Below, piece after piece: positions 40,522 through 53,507 of a stretch of DNA of 64,000 nt. Both the position numbers and the translations under genes were made by a program. Each line of letters starts with the position of its first letter. Position 1 is the first letter of the stretch. Under the pieces are notes generated by a model. That model ran no database searches. It was not told the origin of the DNA and saw only the letters and a program-made list of their open reading frames with translations. Origin of the DNA: Acridotheres tristis (Eukaryota; Chordata; Aves; Passeriformes; Sturnidae); the NCBI GenBank assembly GCA_037013685.1, contig CM072892.1:124001-188000 (forward strand). Direction: 5' to 3'.

Positions 40522-42172
40522 CTGGAAATGGAGTGTGCAAATAAAGAACTTAACCAGCCGTTACAAAGGTGTTAAATCACTGCTGCAATCACATAGATGT
40601 TTGTTCATTAAAGGAGGACTTGAATACAATAATAACGCAATTATAATATTTACCATTCTGCACACTAAACGCCAAACAATTTTCCGGAGTTCTGTCCCCT
40701 CTCCAAAAGGGTCTTCAGATCTCAGAGCTCACAGAAAACTTTTACAAGGTGCAGTGTGCTCCGGGCATTACCAGAATTTTCCCCATTTATCTTGCTGAGC
40801 CCAGAAGTGAGAACAGCACCCGAGCTGTGAGAACACTTCTCTGCAGCCTGTGCCCCCTCCAGCCTCAGGGCCTTCATCCATTCACAGCAGGCACTTTGTC
40901 TGTCTGTAAAGCTCAGTCCAAAACTTGCTCTTCAAGAAAGTGTTGGAGCTTTTTCAACTCCCTCAGGAAACGTTTCATCTTTTTCACTTTTACCCTGTTT
41001 TTTAGACACAAACTCACTGCTGCATTTCGTCAGAATTTACTCACAGTTTCACTGCACTTGAACTTATACTCCTGAAATCAATGAATTGTTGCATAAAAAA
41101 TTTAGACCATAGATTGCCGGGAGTTGTGGGAATATTTTTTTTTTTTTTAATGCTTCTTTGTAGAGTGTTGTTCATTAAATCTTTGCAGGCACTGCTGTGC
41201 TACAAGATTTTGTGGAGGCGGAGTGGAGAAGATTTCTGCACAGAACAGACACGATCTGCTGTTCATTGGCACTACTTACTTATTTCTTTATTTATTCCCT
41301 CACTTGAGGGTCAGGAAGACAAGTGTGGTTTATTAACAGTGCAGACACTGCTCGGGCTGTCACTGCAGGGTGATGAGCTGCTCTTGGAGCCCTGGTAGGG
41401 CTCTCTGAGGGAAGGGAAGAGCGTGGAGGCTCAGGCAGGGTCAATGGTATTTATTAGAGATGTTTCTGTCTGACATCTGAAACCTCTTTTGCATCAGCTG
41501 GCTGAAACATTCCTTATTTGCCAATCTGGCTTAAAGGCAAAAGGGAGGAAAAGGTGTTTCCTGAACATTTCTACTCCTGTTTGCACAGTTAAAGACACCC
41601 AGACACCTGTCCTCTGACCCCAAAGGTCACCTAGAAAGTGCAAACAATGACTGCTCACAGGCTGAGCATTATTAAATATTGAAAAGAAGAGGGGCAAAGA
41701 AGAGGGGACAGAGAAATGTAAATAAATCAAATTATCAGGATTTACCACCAGTTCTATTCTTCCCCCCTCCTTTTTTTTAAGTGCAATTTGGTATTAAAAA
41801 AAAACTATTACCAGGAGATTGCATGGTAAACTGAGGAAAAAATGCAACTATATCTTGGACTGTCATGGCATTTAACAGCAGTTACTAATGGAAAAGTGAA
41901 AGTAGTTGCATGCTAAAGGTTGCACTTGACTGAGATGAAGTGGATGTAGACAGAGCATCTCCAGTACATCAATCAGTACTGAGCACATGCTAGCAGGAAA
42001 TCAATTTATTCCCACCAACATTTGCTCTTTCTATTGTGAAAGAGTTTTAATTAACTTATTGTGACTGGTCAGTATCTGTTTACTCTGGAAGAGCCTTACA
42101 GATTTAATGAAGCACCATTCTTTCTGAATTTATGCTGGAAAAGTGACAATGACAAATTTTAAGCTGAATTAC

Positions 42173-42399
42173 TTGCCATATGTGATCAGTTAATGGAAAA
42201 CCTTCCTCATCCCAATTATTAGTTACTGCCCTGTTGTTTTTCCCCATTAAGCAGCAGTCTTCTGACTTAGGCAGTGTGTCCAGGAGCAAATGTGGCACTG
42301 TCACTTGGCAATAAAGCCATCTGGGCACAAGAAAATCCCTTTGGTCCAGGTCACAGCCATCCAGTGCTTGTTTGATGCTTTCCTCAGACATTATTGTGT
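42173..42399 (-). CDS. Candidate exon, unrecognised gene
   Basis: On the minus strand an acceptor (CTCTTCCTGGTGTCAG) precedes 227 open bases (two leftover plus 75 codons), then a weak donor CAA|GTAATT. An alternative upstream acceptor ends CCTCCTCCCTCAG near 42,435. The translation is of mixed composition, with SEESIKQALDGCDLDQRDF and a segment FLVPRWLYCQVTVPHLLLD, and does not look repetitive. The other frames are closed. The incoming phase 1 matches the outgoing phase of the candidate at 43,089-43,232. No family is recognised. Confidence 0.25.
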
Positions 42400-42810
42400 C
42401 TGACACCAGGAAGAGCCGTGTGCAGGAGTGGAGCTGAGGGAGGAGGGCTGAGCTCCTCCCAGCCACACTGTTTACTTTTGTGTTCATTTGCTCAGATAAC
42501 CCCAAACATCACTGAGTTTTGGAGGCTCAAACAGAAGGGATTTTGGTCCATAAGGACAAGATAAGCCCAAAAAAAGAAGTTGAGCCTGTGCTAGCTGCAC
42601 TACAGCCACCATAGAAGTAGCTGTGGAAGAGATCTGAGGAGGAGGTGTTTGCTCACCTGGGCAGGTGTGAGATGGTGCTGAGGGCTGGGTGCTCCACTGA
42701 GGGCTGGAGCTTCTGCAGGGCCAGCCCCTGCCCAGCTCACTCCCACGGGTTGTGTAGCAGCACCATCACAAGGACAACGAGCAGAGGACTTGGGCTCCCT
42801 TTGGAAGAGC

Positions 42811-42862
42811 TGTTTATATATTTTCATATATTTTTTATATTTTATATGTTTATATATTTTTT
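42811..42862. repeat. AT-rich TATATTT tract
   Basis: A run of TATATATTTT-type words with almost no G or C. It is a low-complexity AT tract. Confidence 0.75.
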
Positions 42863-43088
42863 CTGCATTACCTGTGTTCATGATTTCCTCCTACACCACT
42901 GCAGGAGTGGCCTGGTTCCCACCCGAGCCAGACTTTCATACTGGTCTAATCAGGTGGTTTTTAAAGCACAGAGTTTCTTGAAGATGGTGATGAAGGTGGG
43001 AGTAAACACAGCTGTCCCAGCTCAGGGGGAGAAGGCAGCCCCTTTACACCTTTCTAATGACATAGCTTTATTTATTTACTTATTTTAC

Positions 43089-43232
43089 CTAGTTCTGTAT
43101 TGCTAAAGTCCTTCAGCTGTCTGTGCCATGGGCTATCAGTGTGTGGGAGGGCTGTGCTGGGGGACCAGCAGTGTGCTACAAGCAGGACAGAGACATGCAG
43201 CTCCACTGTGGATTCGTTAGTGCCTCTGTACA
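43089..43232 (-). CDS. Candidate exon, unrecognised gene
   Basis: On the minus strand a pyrimidine-rich acceptor ending CTGCCTCAAG precedes 144 open bases (phase 1 to 1), followed by donor TAG|GTAAAA. The translation includes YRGTNESTVELHVSVLLVAH, a hydrophobic strand-like stretch. The phases join without a break to the candidates on both sides. No family is recognised. Confidence 0.2.
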
Positions 43233-44107
43233 CTTGAGGCAGCAGCATTAAACAAAACAGTAAATAATCCAGCTCCCTACAGCCATGGGCATCTGCCAGC
43301 TCCCAGTCTGGCTTCCCAAAGGAAAGCATGTGCTTATTCCTCACTGTTGCCTGTTATGAGTCAGAAAAATGACCCGGTTCCTTGTGCAAAAAGACACAGC
43401 AAAAGCTGCAGCAACACAGGACAAAATGCATCAACATTTCCAGGACAGAGCTTAGCAATGGCAGGAATCACGAATGGGGAAGTATTTTCATGAGGAGTCA
43501 ACCCCATGGCTTTCAGCAGTGACTTCTTTCTGAAGATGATCTGTGCACATGCTGCACTTAGAAACTTCACACAACTGACAGGACATAAAGTCAGCAGTTA
43601 AACACATTATAGAGACTGCTCAGGGCGATGAAAGGAGGCATTAAAAACAGCAAATCTTGTGTAAAGGTTAATTAAAACATTAATAATGCAAGCTTTCAAT
43701 TATTCATGCATAAATAAAAAGACATTTAATGGTAGATACACACTGAGCCTTACTGCAGTGGACATGACATTGGGATAGAGAGAGAATGGATGAGGAGCTC
43801 AATTCAGCACAGAAAAATTACTGTGGAGCACAGAAAATGCTGGGCAAGGGGATGGGGTGAGAGATGGCTGTGGGGTTCCTGCTCTGATCAGCTGCAGTTC
43901 CACAGGTCTCAGGGACAGTCCTGGTGTCCCCATCCCTTCAGCAGCCCCAGGCTCAGGAGCCAGGACAGTGTTGGCTCCTGTCTGAGTGTGGCTGTCCCGT
44001 GTTGGGGGCATGGCATGGGCAGGACCACCAAGTCTAATCCTCGAATACAAAGTTTCTGTACAGTAAAAACTGAAACATCTCATAATTTTTTACACTCTTA
44101 TTTTCTA

Positions 44108-44620
44108 TAGATTATAGAATTGTAGAATCGCAGGGCAGTCCAGGAAGGAAGGGACCTTGAAAGATGATCTACTCCAGTGCTTTCTGGGAAAGGAAGCCCA
44201 CAGAGCTTTCTCACACCCTGAGCACCTGCATGTGGAGCCCTCCAGTGATGTAGGCTGGTCCCTGGGAAGGCTGCTCCAGTGAGTCACTGTTCTCACTGTT
44301 GAAAGTTTCCTTCATGTTGAGACGAAACCTCTTCTAGTGCAGCTTGTACCCGTCTCCCACTGCCTTCCCCATGGGGCTCGTCCTGCAGAGAGAGACCCTC
44401 CATCCCTTCAGATCTGCCCTGAATGTCCTGGAGTGCTGTGGTGGCCTTCCCCGAGTCTTCTCCAGCATCAGGAACTGAACTTCTTCAGTCTTTCCTCACA
44501 GGGCAGGTTCTCCAGCCTTGGGTCATCTCTGTCACTTCCTTTGGATCCTCCCCAGCCTGTCTGCTTCGTTTTTGGATTGTGGGGACTAGAGCTGTGCATG
44601 ACCAGCCAGGCTGGGGGTCA
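44108..44620 (-). mobile_element. CR1 LINE 3' end, about 510 bp
   Basis: The plus strand starts with a diverged ATAGATTATAGAATTGTAGA terminus. It then shows GGAAGGGACCTTGAAAGATG, a region like the CR1 stretch encoding the end of ORF2 (GAAACCTCTTCTAGTGCAGC), CTGAACTTCTTCAGTCTTTC, CAGGTTCTCCAGCC, and a GGGGACTAGAGCTGTGCATG version of the consensus GGGGACCCCAGAGCTGGACG. These motifs occur in the right order for an inverted, 5'-truncated CR1 copy. Divergence is high, so it is an old insertion. The boundary at about 44,620 is approximate. Confidence 0.85.
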
Positions 44621-46031
44621 GGCAGGTGACACGACTCTCCAGCCTGGAGCCCACAATGGCCTCACACAATGCCAGCACTGTCATCCCCTCATCTGCTCCT
44701 GATGTCACCTGCTCAGGTGCTCAGAGCATCACTTAGAGCCTGCTGCCCCTGGAGCTGGCTCCTGACACATCTTCCCCTCTCTGTGCCCCCCACCGTGTGT
44801 CTGTGCAAACACTGTTTCTGTGTGGCCATAATTATCCTCTCAGTTTCTCTCTTTAGACTGCCTTTGACAAGTCATTTAGAGTTTGCCTGCTTTCATCAGC
44901 TTTTACAGTGAAGGAAAGTTGGCAGGCAATTCTCAGCTACCTGATTTGTCTCCTGTCTGATGATTGATTTCCAGTGGGAGTAAGTTTTGATATTTGAAAA
45001 GATCCAACCTATTATTATTGAACATTTGAGTTGTGTAATGGAAGTATCTGTCTGACAAACCCAGAAGGATATTTGAGCGGAAGGCTCAAAGGCTTAAGGA
45101 AATTCTAGATCATGTATAAAATATTGCCCAGTCCATTGTCTCTAATGTCAGACAGAAAATGGAGAGAGGCCACAATGTCAGGAGAATGCAGCCAGGTTGA
45201 GGGGAAAAAAAAGGTGCAAATAGAATATTTCAAAAAAGTGAGGAGAAATGTTAGCTTCTGTGAAGAATGAAAGATATGACAGACAATGGGATGAAAAGGA
45301 CCGATTCTGACCTACATACCCAGGCAGAATCCCTGCTGACAGAGAGGAAAAATGATGCCTTTGATCTGCGGGTAATATCAAGACCCTGGGCAGAGAGAGC
45401 TGATGAATCCTGCTGAAAAGGAAAAAAATGACACCAGCCTCAGTGGAGCCTGGGCTCTCGCTGCAGACAGGTCAGCAGCCCACTTGGTGTGCAGCCTGGG
45501 CTCCAACTATGGCCTGGGGACAGGAAAACAGAAACATCCCCCTTGGGAATGGACAGAGCCACCCCTGGGGACAGACAATCCTTCCCCTCAGGGATGAGAC
45601 CCTGACCCTTAGCCCAGGGCTGGGGCTGTGCTGGCAGGAGCCAGTGGCCAGCTGGGAGAGAGGGCTGCTGGCCAGAGCACGCCCCGGGAGCACTGCCAGG
45701 GGGAGCTTTCCAGCTCCGAGCTCCTGTGTCTGCACGAACAGGTGTGTTTGTCCTGGAAAACAAACAGAAGTTGCTGTACCAGCCATGGAAGTGTCCCTCG
45801 GTGCCTCACAGCCCGAGGCAGGCTCCAGCTGCTCTGCTGGAGACTCATTGCACAGAACGCGTACTCTGGGGTGGAGCCCCTGCTCAGTCCTCAGTGCTGC
45901 ACGGCCTCGTGGAGCCAGGAAAGCAGCTGCAGGCTCTGGAGAAATCCCTTCCCTCTGGAGCACATGGGAAAAGACACTGATCTTCTCCCTTGGTGCCAAG
46001 GAAAAGAGCCCATCCTCCCTCACCTAATTTC

Positions 46032-46107
46032 CAGGCACACTCTCACCTGGGTCACTGCCATTGCTCACCTGTCCCCAGGCACAGCCTCACCTGGGTCACT
46101 GCCATTG
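46032..46107. repeat. 44-bp direct duplication
   Basis: Two copies of a segment beginning CAGGCACA and containing CTCACCTGGGTCACTGCC lie 44 bases apart, with small differences. It is a local tandem duplication of GC-rich sequence. Confidence 0.75.
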
Positions 46108-46344
46108 TCCCCAAGCCCAGCCTCACCTCTTCTCCTGCCCTTTGATCTGGGAGTCCAGACCAGCCACAGCCCTGGCAAGGAGCAGCTCAGATATACACCT
46201 GTATTCCAGGCACCAGCAAATTTTGAGAGCAAGGGAAGGAGGTGATGTTTTCCCACAGTGATGAATCTGTGTCCAGAGAGCTGTAGGGCCATGTTCAAAT
46301 GCAGGGAGAGATGCTGCCTCATTAGCATATTATTATCTTTTTAC

Positions 46345-46531
46345 TAATCAAGTCAGTGTGAATAATTTTGCTTATGATTGTGTTTGATTGTATTAGGGAA
46401 TTATAGACTTGAAAGGCTCTTTTCGTTTCTGAGTCTGCAGAAGGCAGCAGCACCATTCCTGCACTATTTTTAGCAGATGTTGCAGAGAGCATGCTCTGTG
46501 CCTGCCCTGTTTCACTGCCAGGATTGTACAG
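46345..46531 (-). CDS. Candidate exon, unrecognised gene
   Basis: On the minus strand a strong acceptor (TTTTCTTTTTTCCC... CTCCAG) precedes 187 open bases (62 codons plus one, phase 0 to 1), then donor TTA|GTAAAA. The translation is polar at first (YNPGSETGQAQSML) and ends KRAFQVYNSLIQSNTIISK. A second frame is also open over the same bases, which weakens the case. Its outgoing phase 1 fits the candidate at 43,089-43,232. Confidence 0.17.
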
Positions 46532-49500
46532 CTGGAGTTCCAAGGGAAAAAAGAAAACTGAGCATTGTTAAAAGGAAGTTGTACATTTACATGTTGCCTG
46601 AGGAGGTAAAAGACAGACCCTGCCTCCACTCTGGACTGACTGTAATGCTTCTAGATTAACTCAGCAGTGCCACAATGGCTTTAAAGCTCATGGACAAAAT
46701 TGCATTTTAAAAATCACACTTAACTTGCCTACACTTACCATATCCCCAGATGAAGAGGAGATGTTTTCTGCTCCAGTGACAAAGAGCAATTTACCTGTCA
46801 TGCCTGAGGTTATAATTACAGGTGAAAGTTGGGTGAAAGTGGGAAGTGAATTTCCCTGTAACATTACAGCCCAGTGATGGTCCTTTCAGGTCGCAGAGGT
46901 TCTGAGGCCATCCCACAGCACAGCTCCAGCCCTCAGTAAGATTTATGGGTAGCTGCTCTTTTCCCAAGTGGTTTTCCAGATGGGAGCTGCCAGAGTAGTG
47001 GGAGCCCTACAAGCTGCTGGAGCAGCCACACCCACCCCAAACCCCTGGGCGTGGGGCTGTGGACCCTCGCTGTGGGCTCAGCATCTTCACTGAGATTCTC
47101 TGGAGATCTGTGGCTGAGGAACAAGAGTATCCAGGAGCAGGCAGGAGCATGGGACAAGCACTGCGAGTGAGGAATGCCTCAGGAAAGCCCTGACTTCAGC
47201 ATTAGAGCCACAGAAGGTGACCAGGATCTCCTGCTGACCTGACCCACCTGGCCAGGATCCCCATCCAGCTCAGAGCCACTCTGAGGATGTGTGGGGAGCA
47301 GGGCTGGCAGCCTGGGAGTGGGGGATGCCATAGCCATGGGCTTCTGCTGTGCCAGGGGGGCACTGGAGGGCAGTGGGGGCCAATTTTCCTCTTGTAAGGC
47401 TCACATTAGACCGGCTTCTGTAGTCTTCTGTGTCTGTGCCTTACAGAAAAATGTTTCAAACAAATCACCAAAACCATTGGGGGACAGGAAAAGAAATCTT
47501 TGTCTGGCAAGTGTTGAAGGGCTCCATCTGATTATCTTGCCTGAAATGCAGCAAAATGCTGACTTTGGTAGATGTTCTCAGGGAAAGAATGTCTGGTACT
47601 AAGAAACTTTTTGGTCTGGTTGAAGAAACAAGAGTCTGGCTGGGAGCTAAAGAATTAAATGGATCAGTAGCAAGGCAGGAGCTCTGGGAGTGCTGGAGGT
47701 TAAAGCTGTGTCACTCGACCAGTGACTGGTACCTGCTCCAGCTCTGGCCGTGAACAGCCGCCAGGAAGAACTTTTCTAGGAGCCAGCAACAGAGAGGCCA
47801 GGAGGCTGCAGAAAGGGGACGCTGCAAATGGGAGAGATCCTCCCTGCACTGCTGGGCTCCACCCTGCTGGTGCCAAGGGGCAGACAGAGCCTCACCCCAG
47901 GCATTGCTGTGGCTTAGGAAATGCAGAAGCAATGGATCCCCTGAACACCAGCAACTCTTGGCTTCCTGTGACCCCAGCCCCTGTTTGCCTCCACGGGTGG
48001 GACACTGCAAATCCCCTGCAGACACTGCAGACGTGTTCCTGTGTTACAGAGGGGCAGGAGCTGCTCTGCTTTGTGGGTGAAAAAGAAACTGAGCACAAGT
48101 GAGATGTTACCTGGCACTTCAGCTGAGTGCACGTGCCCCTGCACACACAGACAGAAAAATCACATTTTTCTCCAGTGGATCCTAAGGAAGAGTTTATAAT
48201 AAGATTTTGTGCGTTGCCTGTTGTTCTGCATGTTGACACCAACAATTCCAAGGCACAGAGGGAAAGCAAAAGGAGGTAAGATGCAAAATTATTTTGTAGC
48301 AGCTGCTGAAGATTTTCTGGGGAAGGGATTTTTTCCTTTGTTTGTTAAGCTTTCAAAAATAACACTGACATTTATACAAAAATAAGCTTTTTACTTTCCC
48401 CTGGAGGTTAACAGCCTGCTATGTCTCATAGTGAGTTATCCTGCTAGCACAGGTAGAGGAATTGCTTCTAGTCTAACTGTCAGCACCCAGCAAGGAAAAA
48501 ACATGATGGAGTGAATAATGGATTTAATAACAAGCCATTATCAATAATTCCATCACTCCACTCAGGTTCTTTTTGGGCAGTGCTGCAGGTTCACAGTGCT
48601 GGGCAGGGACAGCCTGGGTGCCTTCCTGGTGCCCTTCTGTGTGTACCCAAAAGGCACATTGGCACTGACCCAGCAGGATCAAGCACTCCTTGCCTGTGTC
48701 TTGGGCCCAGAATTTGGCAGACACACCCCGGGCCGCCTAAATACAGGTGGCAGCAGTGGTGGCAGTGCTGGCATGACAAAGCCCCTGAAGGGAGCAGGGA
48801 AGGAAGGGCCATGAGGGTCAGGGCTGGGATCCATTGCAATAAAGGAGGCAGAGACAAGACCAGGATGCAAATGCATCCACCGAGTAGTGATGCTGTCTTT
48901 GTCCAGTCCATGTTCAGCTGGAACATTGTCTCTTACACCAGTGACACACCAGTAAATTAGTAATTCCATTCCCTTGGCCCATCAAGGAGCTAACAGGACA
49001 AACTACCATTGAAATCATACAATACATTAAAAATGTGTGCAAGCCTGCATTAGCTGCTGCTGGAAAAAACACCCCAGACTGTGTCCATGCAGTGTCCTGC
49101 AATGTGAAATGTGTGTCAGATTAAGGCTTCCCTTGAAGTGCCCCGGGGCTGGGACCCACAGTTGTATCTGATGCTACCTCAGCCAAAGGAAAGACCTCTG
49201 AGTGTTTGCCAGCCTTTTTGCAAGGTTCCAGCTGATGGTTTTGTGCTGAATAAATAAATAACTTTTACTCTGCTCTCCTTTAGAAGGCAGATAAGAAGCC
49301 AAAAAACAAATAAGAAGCACAGCAGAACAGCAAACATACTTGCTTGAAGGAGGGGAAGCCACAGCTAAGTTTGTAGACCATGAAGCCACAGGCTGCTTCA
49401 AATGAAATTAATTTAATGGTTTATACGTTTAGTCTGTAGAGACGTGGGCACTGAAATGTGCATGGGCAGGAGAGGTGGGGAGGTCTGGCAGACACTCATG

Positions 49501-49660
49501 TCACCCCTTGGCACAGTACAGATGCCACGTGTGCATCAGGGACAGCTGGGAGAGGGATGGATGCTCCAGGCAGTGCCGTGCCCTGCATCCAGCTCTGCCC
49601 CCCTGGCACCAGCCCCTGCCTGGCAGAGCCAGCCCAGCCTCACTGTGGGAGTCAGTCCAG

Positions 49661-49733
49661 GCTTTCCAAGGTTCAGTTTGGGACTCAGAGCTTTCCAAGG
49701 CTCAGTTTGGGTCTCAGGGCTGCCCGAGGCTCA
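49661..49733. repeat. 29-bp tandem repeat, about 2.5 copies
   Basis: GCTTTCCAAGG followed by TCAGTTTGGG occurs at 49,661 and 49,690, and a diverged copy (GCTGCCCGAGG) starts at 49,719. The spacing is 29 bases each time. Confidence 0.75.
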
Positions 49734-52700
49734 CGAGGGGCCCTGTGGGGCCAGCATGGCACTGACAGGGCAGCAGCTCCCACCCTTTCCCCACTCCCAG
49801 CTCTGCCTCCAGCCAAGGACTCTTTGCCTTCATTGCTGGGAAGGTGCTGCATTCCCACTCTCCAAATTAGGTTTTGCTCATTTGGCCAAGTCCTAATTTA
49901 TCTTCTGTCAAATATTTTCTCCTCCTGCTGAAAGCAGGGCTCCTATTTCTGTTTCTTACATCCACTCTGGCCTAATGGTGTCTGTAAATAAGGAATTTGC
50001 ATCATGAGCAGGATTTATGAAAACCAGTTGCTCTCTGTGTAAGTGACCTTGTGACTTCAAGCACGCCAATGTGCAGGGATGCAGGGCAGTGCTGCAGTAG
50101 CAGGAGCTTTGGGAAGCTGCTCATTGGCTGTGCCAGCACCTTGCCATACCTGCCTTCCTGGCTTCTGGCTGCACCTGGAAGCCCAAAATGTTCTCACAGA
50201 AATGTGCTGGGCTCCCTCAAAAGTGATGGTGACAGTGGCTGACCATGCCCAGTACCAGCGGCACCTCCTGCTCACACTGGGGACCCTCCTGGCAGCACTC
50301 AGCCAAACTGCAGGGACAGAATCACATCCAGAAACAAACGTTCTCTCCTTACCATTTGTTAATGATCACTGTGTCACTAACTGTGCTCCAGGGCAAGATT
50401 AGATTTTGGGGATGAGCACAATATAGGGCAATAATTAATGCCAATATTATACAAACACTGAGACCCCGTTGGTGTCCACAGCTCCCTGACAGGAGGCTGC
50501 AGGCAGGGCAGGTGTGGCTCTGCTCCCAGGTAAGAGGAGAGGAAATGTCCCCCAGGGCTGCCACCTCTCCCTGTGCCACTGCAGGGATGGAGCAGACACA
50601 CAGGGCCAGCCCTGGGCAGCACTGACACCCCAGAACAGCAATGACAGGGTGACAAACACCAGGATGGACTGCCCTACGCTGGCTCTGATTTCTTTGTTTC
50701 ATAATCTGAGTTTGGGTGTGACCACAAAAGTTTGAAGCCAGAAATAACTGAATGTAGTGATAAATGAAAGGCTGTGATAGAAAATTTGCTTGAAAGTGAG
50801 GAAAATGCCCCTAATTCCTTGGACAAGGATGGAATCCAACATGCTCATGGTATTACTGATATTTTTTAAAGAATTAGGATAAAAATTTGGATGGATGAGG
50901 ATAAAGGTAAAGAAAATTGTCTGGTAAAAAAGTTCAGTATTTCAAGCTCATTTTGGCTTGGAATAGGAGGAAGAAATTGCTTTTCACATCCTTTTCCAAC
51001 AGATCTAGTTTACTAAATTTCCATCATGAATCTACCTCATCTTTGTTTTTGAATAATTCCAGAGGTGATGTGGAGAACTGCAAACCTGATCTCATATAAA
51101 ACCTGCTGAGGTGATAAAACTTGGGCTGAAAATGGAAGTCATTGTGCAAATACAAGGCTTCTCTGAGCTTTGCTGAATATGTGGAGCTGGCTGCAAATGA
51201 CAGCCCCTACAGGTTACACAGAACAGCTTAGTTAGCTCACCAGTGGGAGCCTCAAATATTTGGTAAAATATCAGGCTTTTCCAAACATCACTGTAAATTT
51301 CCCACTTAATTTTATAACATCAAACCTACCCTCATTTTCCCCTCCTCAGTCTTCCATTTGCTTATGAGATCATGGAGCCCCTGCTGAGAGCAAGCTGTGA
51401 TAAATTAAGTTTATCACTTAAGAAAAAATATATTTGAGTTTTAAACATTATCTCCAGCTGAAATAATTCTATGGATTCTCCTGAATGCAAAGAAATTCAG
51501 TTAGGACATCAGAGCTCTATGACTATGTGATTTATATGTGTAAATATGAAAGGCATCAGCTAACTGGAGAATTGAGACTGTCAGGAGCTCTGAGCGAGGC
51601 TGTGTGGCAGCACCCGGCACTCGGTGTCCCGTGAGTGTGGGAAGGTGGGATGTGCCCTCGGGATGAGCAGCCCTGGGGAGCAGTGCACAGGGCAGGCTGT
51701 CCGAGGCCCACGGCCTCGGGGGATGCTGCATTTCCCGACTGGCACAGTGGGGTCAGGACAGCCTTTCCCTTCGGTGTAGGTTGTTCCAGGAGGCTCTGAT
51801 GGTGTTACAGAAATATCCTGGATCTGTTGGCGGCAAATTGCCCCATACAAGGTCGTGGCCAGGTGGCACAAAGCTTGGAGCAGCCTGGGCTGGTAGAAGG
51901 TGTCCCTGTCCATGGCAGGGGTGGGACAAGAGGAGTTCCAAGGTCCTTTCCAGAACAAACCACTGCTGATGCTGTGATCCATGGCTTCATGTTCCTCTTG
52001 GTGATGGCCCCTGATGCCAGCACACCCTGTGCCCCCCCGGGGCAGCCCCTGCCATGGCTCAGTGTGGGGCTGGGAACTGCTGTCACCTGGAGCAAACCCC
52101 TGGCCCTGGGCTCAGAGCCCTCCTGCAAGCCTGAAGAGAGAAAATAAAATCCTTGAGGCAGAAAAACCCGGAGTCACCAACCTGAGCTCTGTGTGGCTGC
52201 CACAGGTTTGGGATGACACATCCCTGGGGAGAGCAGCATGGCTCTTGCAGGAGCTCGAGAACCAGGTGCTGCTGCTGTTGATGCTAAAGGGTCACTTGAA
52301 CCAAAACTGACTGAATAAATTTATCACAGAAAGAACAACCCTGGCTTTTTATTTTAAGCGAAACCATTTCAGCCACTAATCACTGGAAACTGGGAGAATA
52401 TTGTAGGATTGCAGGCTTTGATCTCTTTCCAGTTAAGTGCTGTCAGCCAGCATGCAAGTCTGTCATCTTTACTTTTAGGTCTGTGTCATTCCTGCACAAT
52501 GTATTTCACATTAATTTTGGCACATTTTCTGCCAGACTGCCAAATTTTCTGGCTACAGGATTTTATCTGCAAAGTCAGCCTGTGTTCTCCAGACCTGGTC
52601 TGTTATTCCCAGCATGAGGCTGCAGTTCATGCCATAGCGACTGATTTGCACAGAGCTGTAGGATCTGGGATTTGGAAGCACACTCCTTTCTGGCACGCTC

Positions 52701-53507
52701 GTGCTGGATCAATGGTTCTATGGACTTTTGGTTGGACCTAGTGGCTGTTTGTGTCTTCTGCTGTGTCTCTCACAGTGGGAAACAGGCTTATCTTTCATCC
52801 TGCAGAAATAATACACTTACAGTCCTTGATTATCTCTATATTTAAGGTAAAACGTGTAGATGGAGGTTGTATTTTTAGTAAACCTCTGGCATGGTAGGTG
52901 AAGTTTCAGATGTGAAGTGCTCTTGTTTTTGAATTATTGTGTGTTTTCCTCAAGCTGTATCAGGTGTTGAGGTGAAGGCTCATTTTCTCTGCCATGAATC
53001 TCCCTTGCTCAGCCCCTCAGTGCCTCGTGGCTGCAGCAGCCCCCCACCCTGTGTGAGATGAGTGACATTTCTGTCCTTTGAGGGAAAACATGGCAGGCTT
53101 GGAGTCCCCCCAGGCACTAGTTTTAAAAATAGCCTCACTAAGCTGCTTATGCAAAAGATAATTTGATAAAAAAATCCCCTATAAAATGGAAACTTCCCTT
53201 AGATTTCCACAGCAAAGGATCAGGAAGGAGCTGCTTTCACTCCTGGTGCTGCACTGAGCTGTGGGTGATGCAGGTCAGCCAGACACATAGGAAGGATTAT
53301 TCTGGCTACCTACGTGCTTCAAGCTGCTTTTAATTGCAAACAAGGATAAAACGATAAAACAGTAAAACACCATAAATATAAAATACAAATATAAAATATT
53401 TCAAGTATTTTTAAAAATTTGCTCCTCCATCTGCCTCTAGAGGAAGACTCCATTCCTGCTAGGAGACCTCAGTAGTCACAGGAATGGGAGTGCTGGGCAC
53501 AGCCTCG

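Larger units (their letters stand above)
44621..53507. other. Unique DNA with small duplications, no confident gene
   Basis: No transposon was recognised. 45.4-46.2 kb and 47.2-48.1 kb are GC-rich with overlapping long frames on both strands, which argues against any one of them. Minus-strand open stretches after acceptor-like sites at about 49,095 (TTTCACATTGCAG) and 48,138 (CTGTGTGTGCAG, giving a 28-base microexon to 48,111) could be upstream exons of the tentative minus-strand gene, but the support is very weak. Confidence 0.45.

Noticed and set aside
45428..46245. Long overlapping frames (199 and 205 codons on plus, 183 on minus)
   Set aside because: The DNA is GC-rich with few stops. 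The open frames compete on both strands, composition is typical of random GC-rich translation, and no family is recognised.
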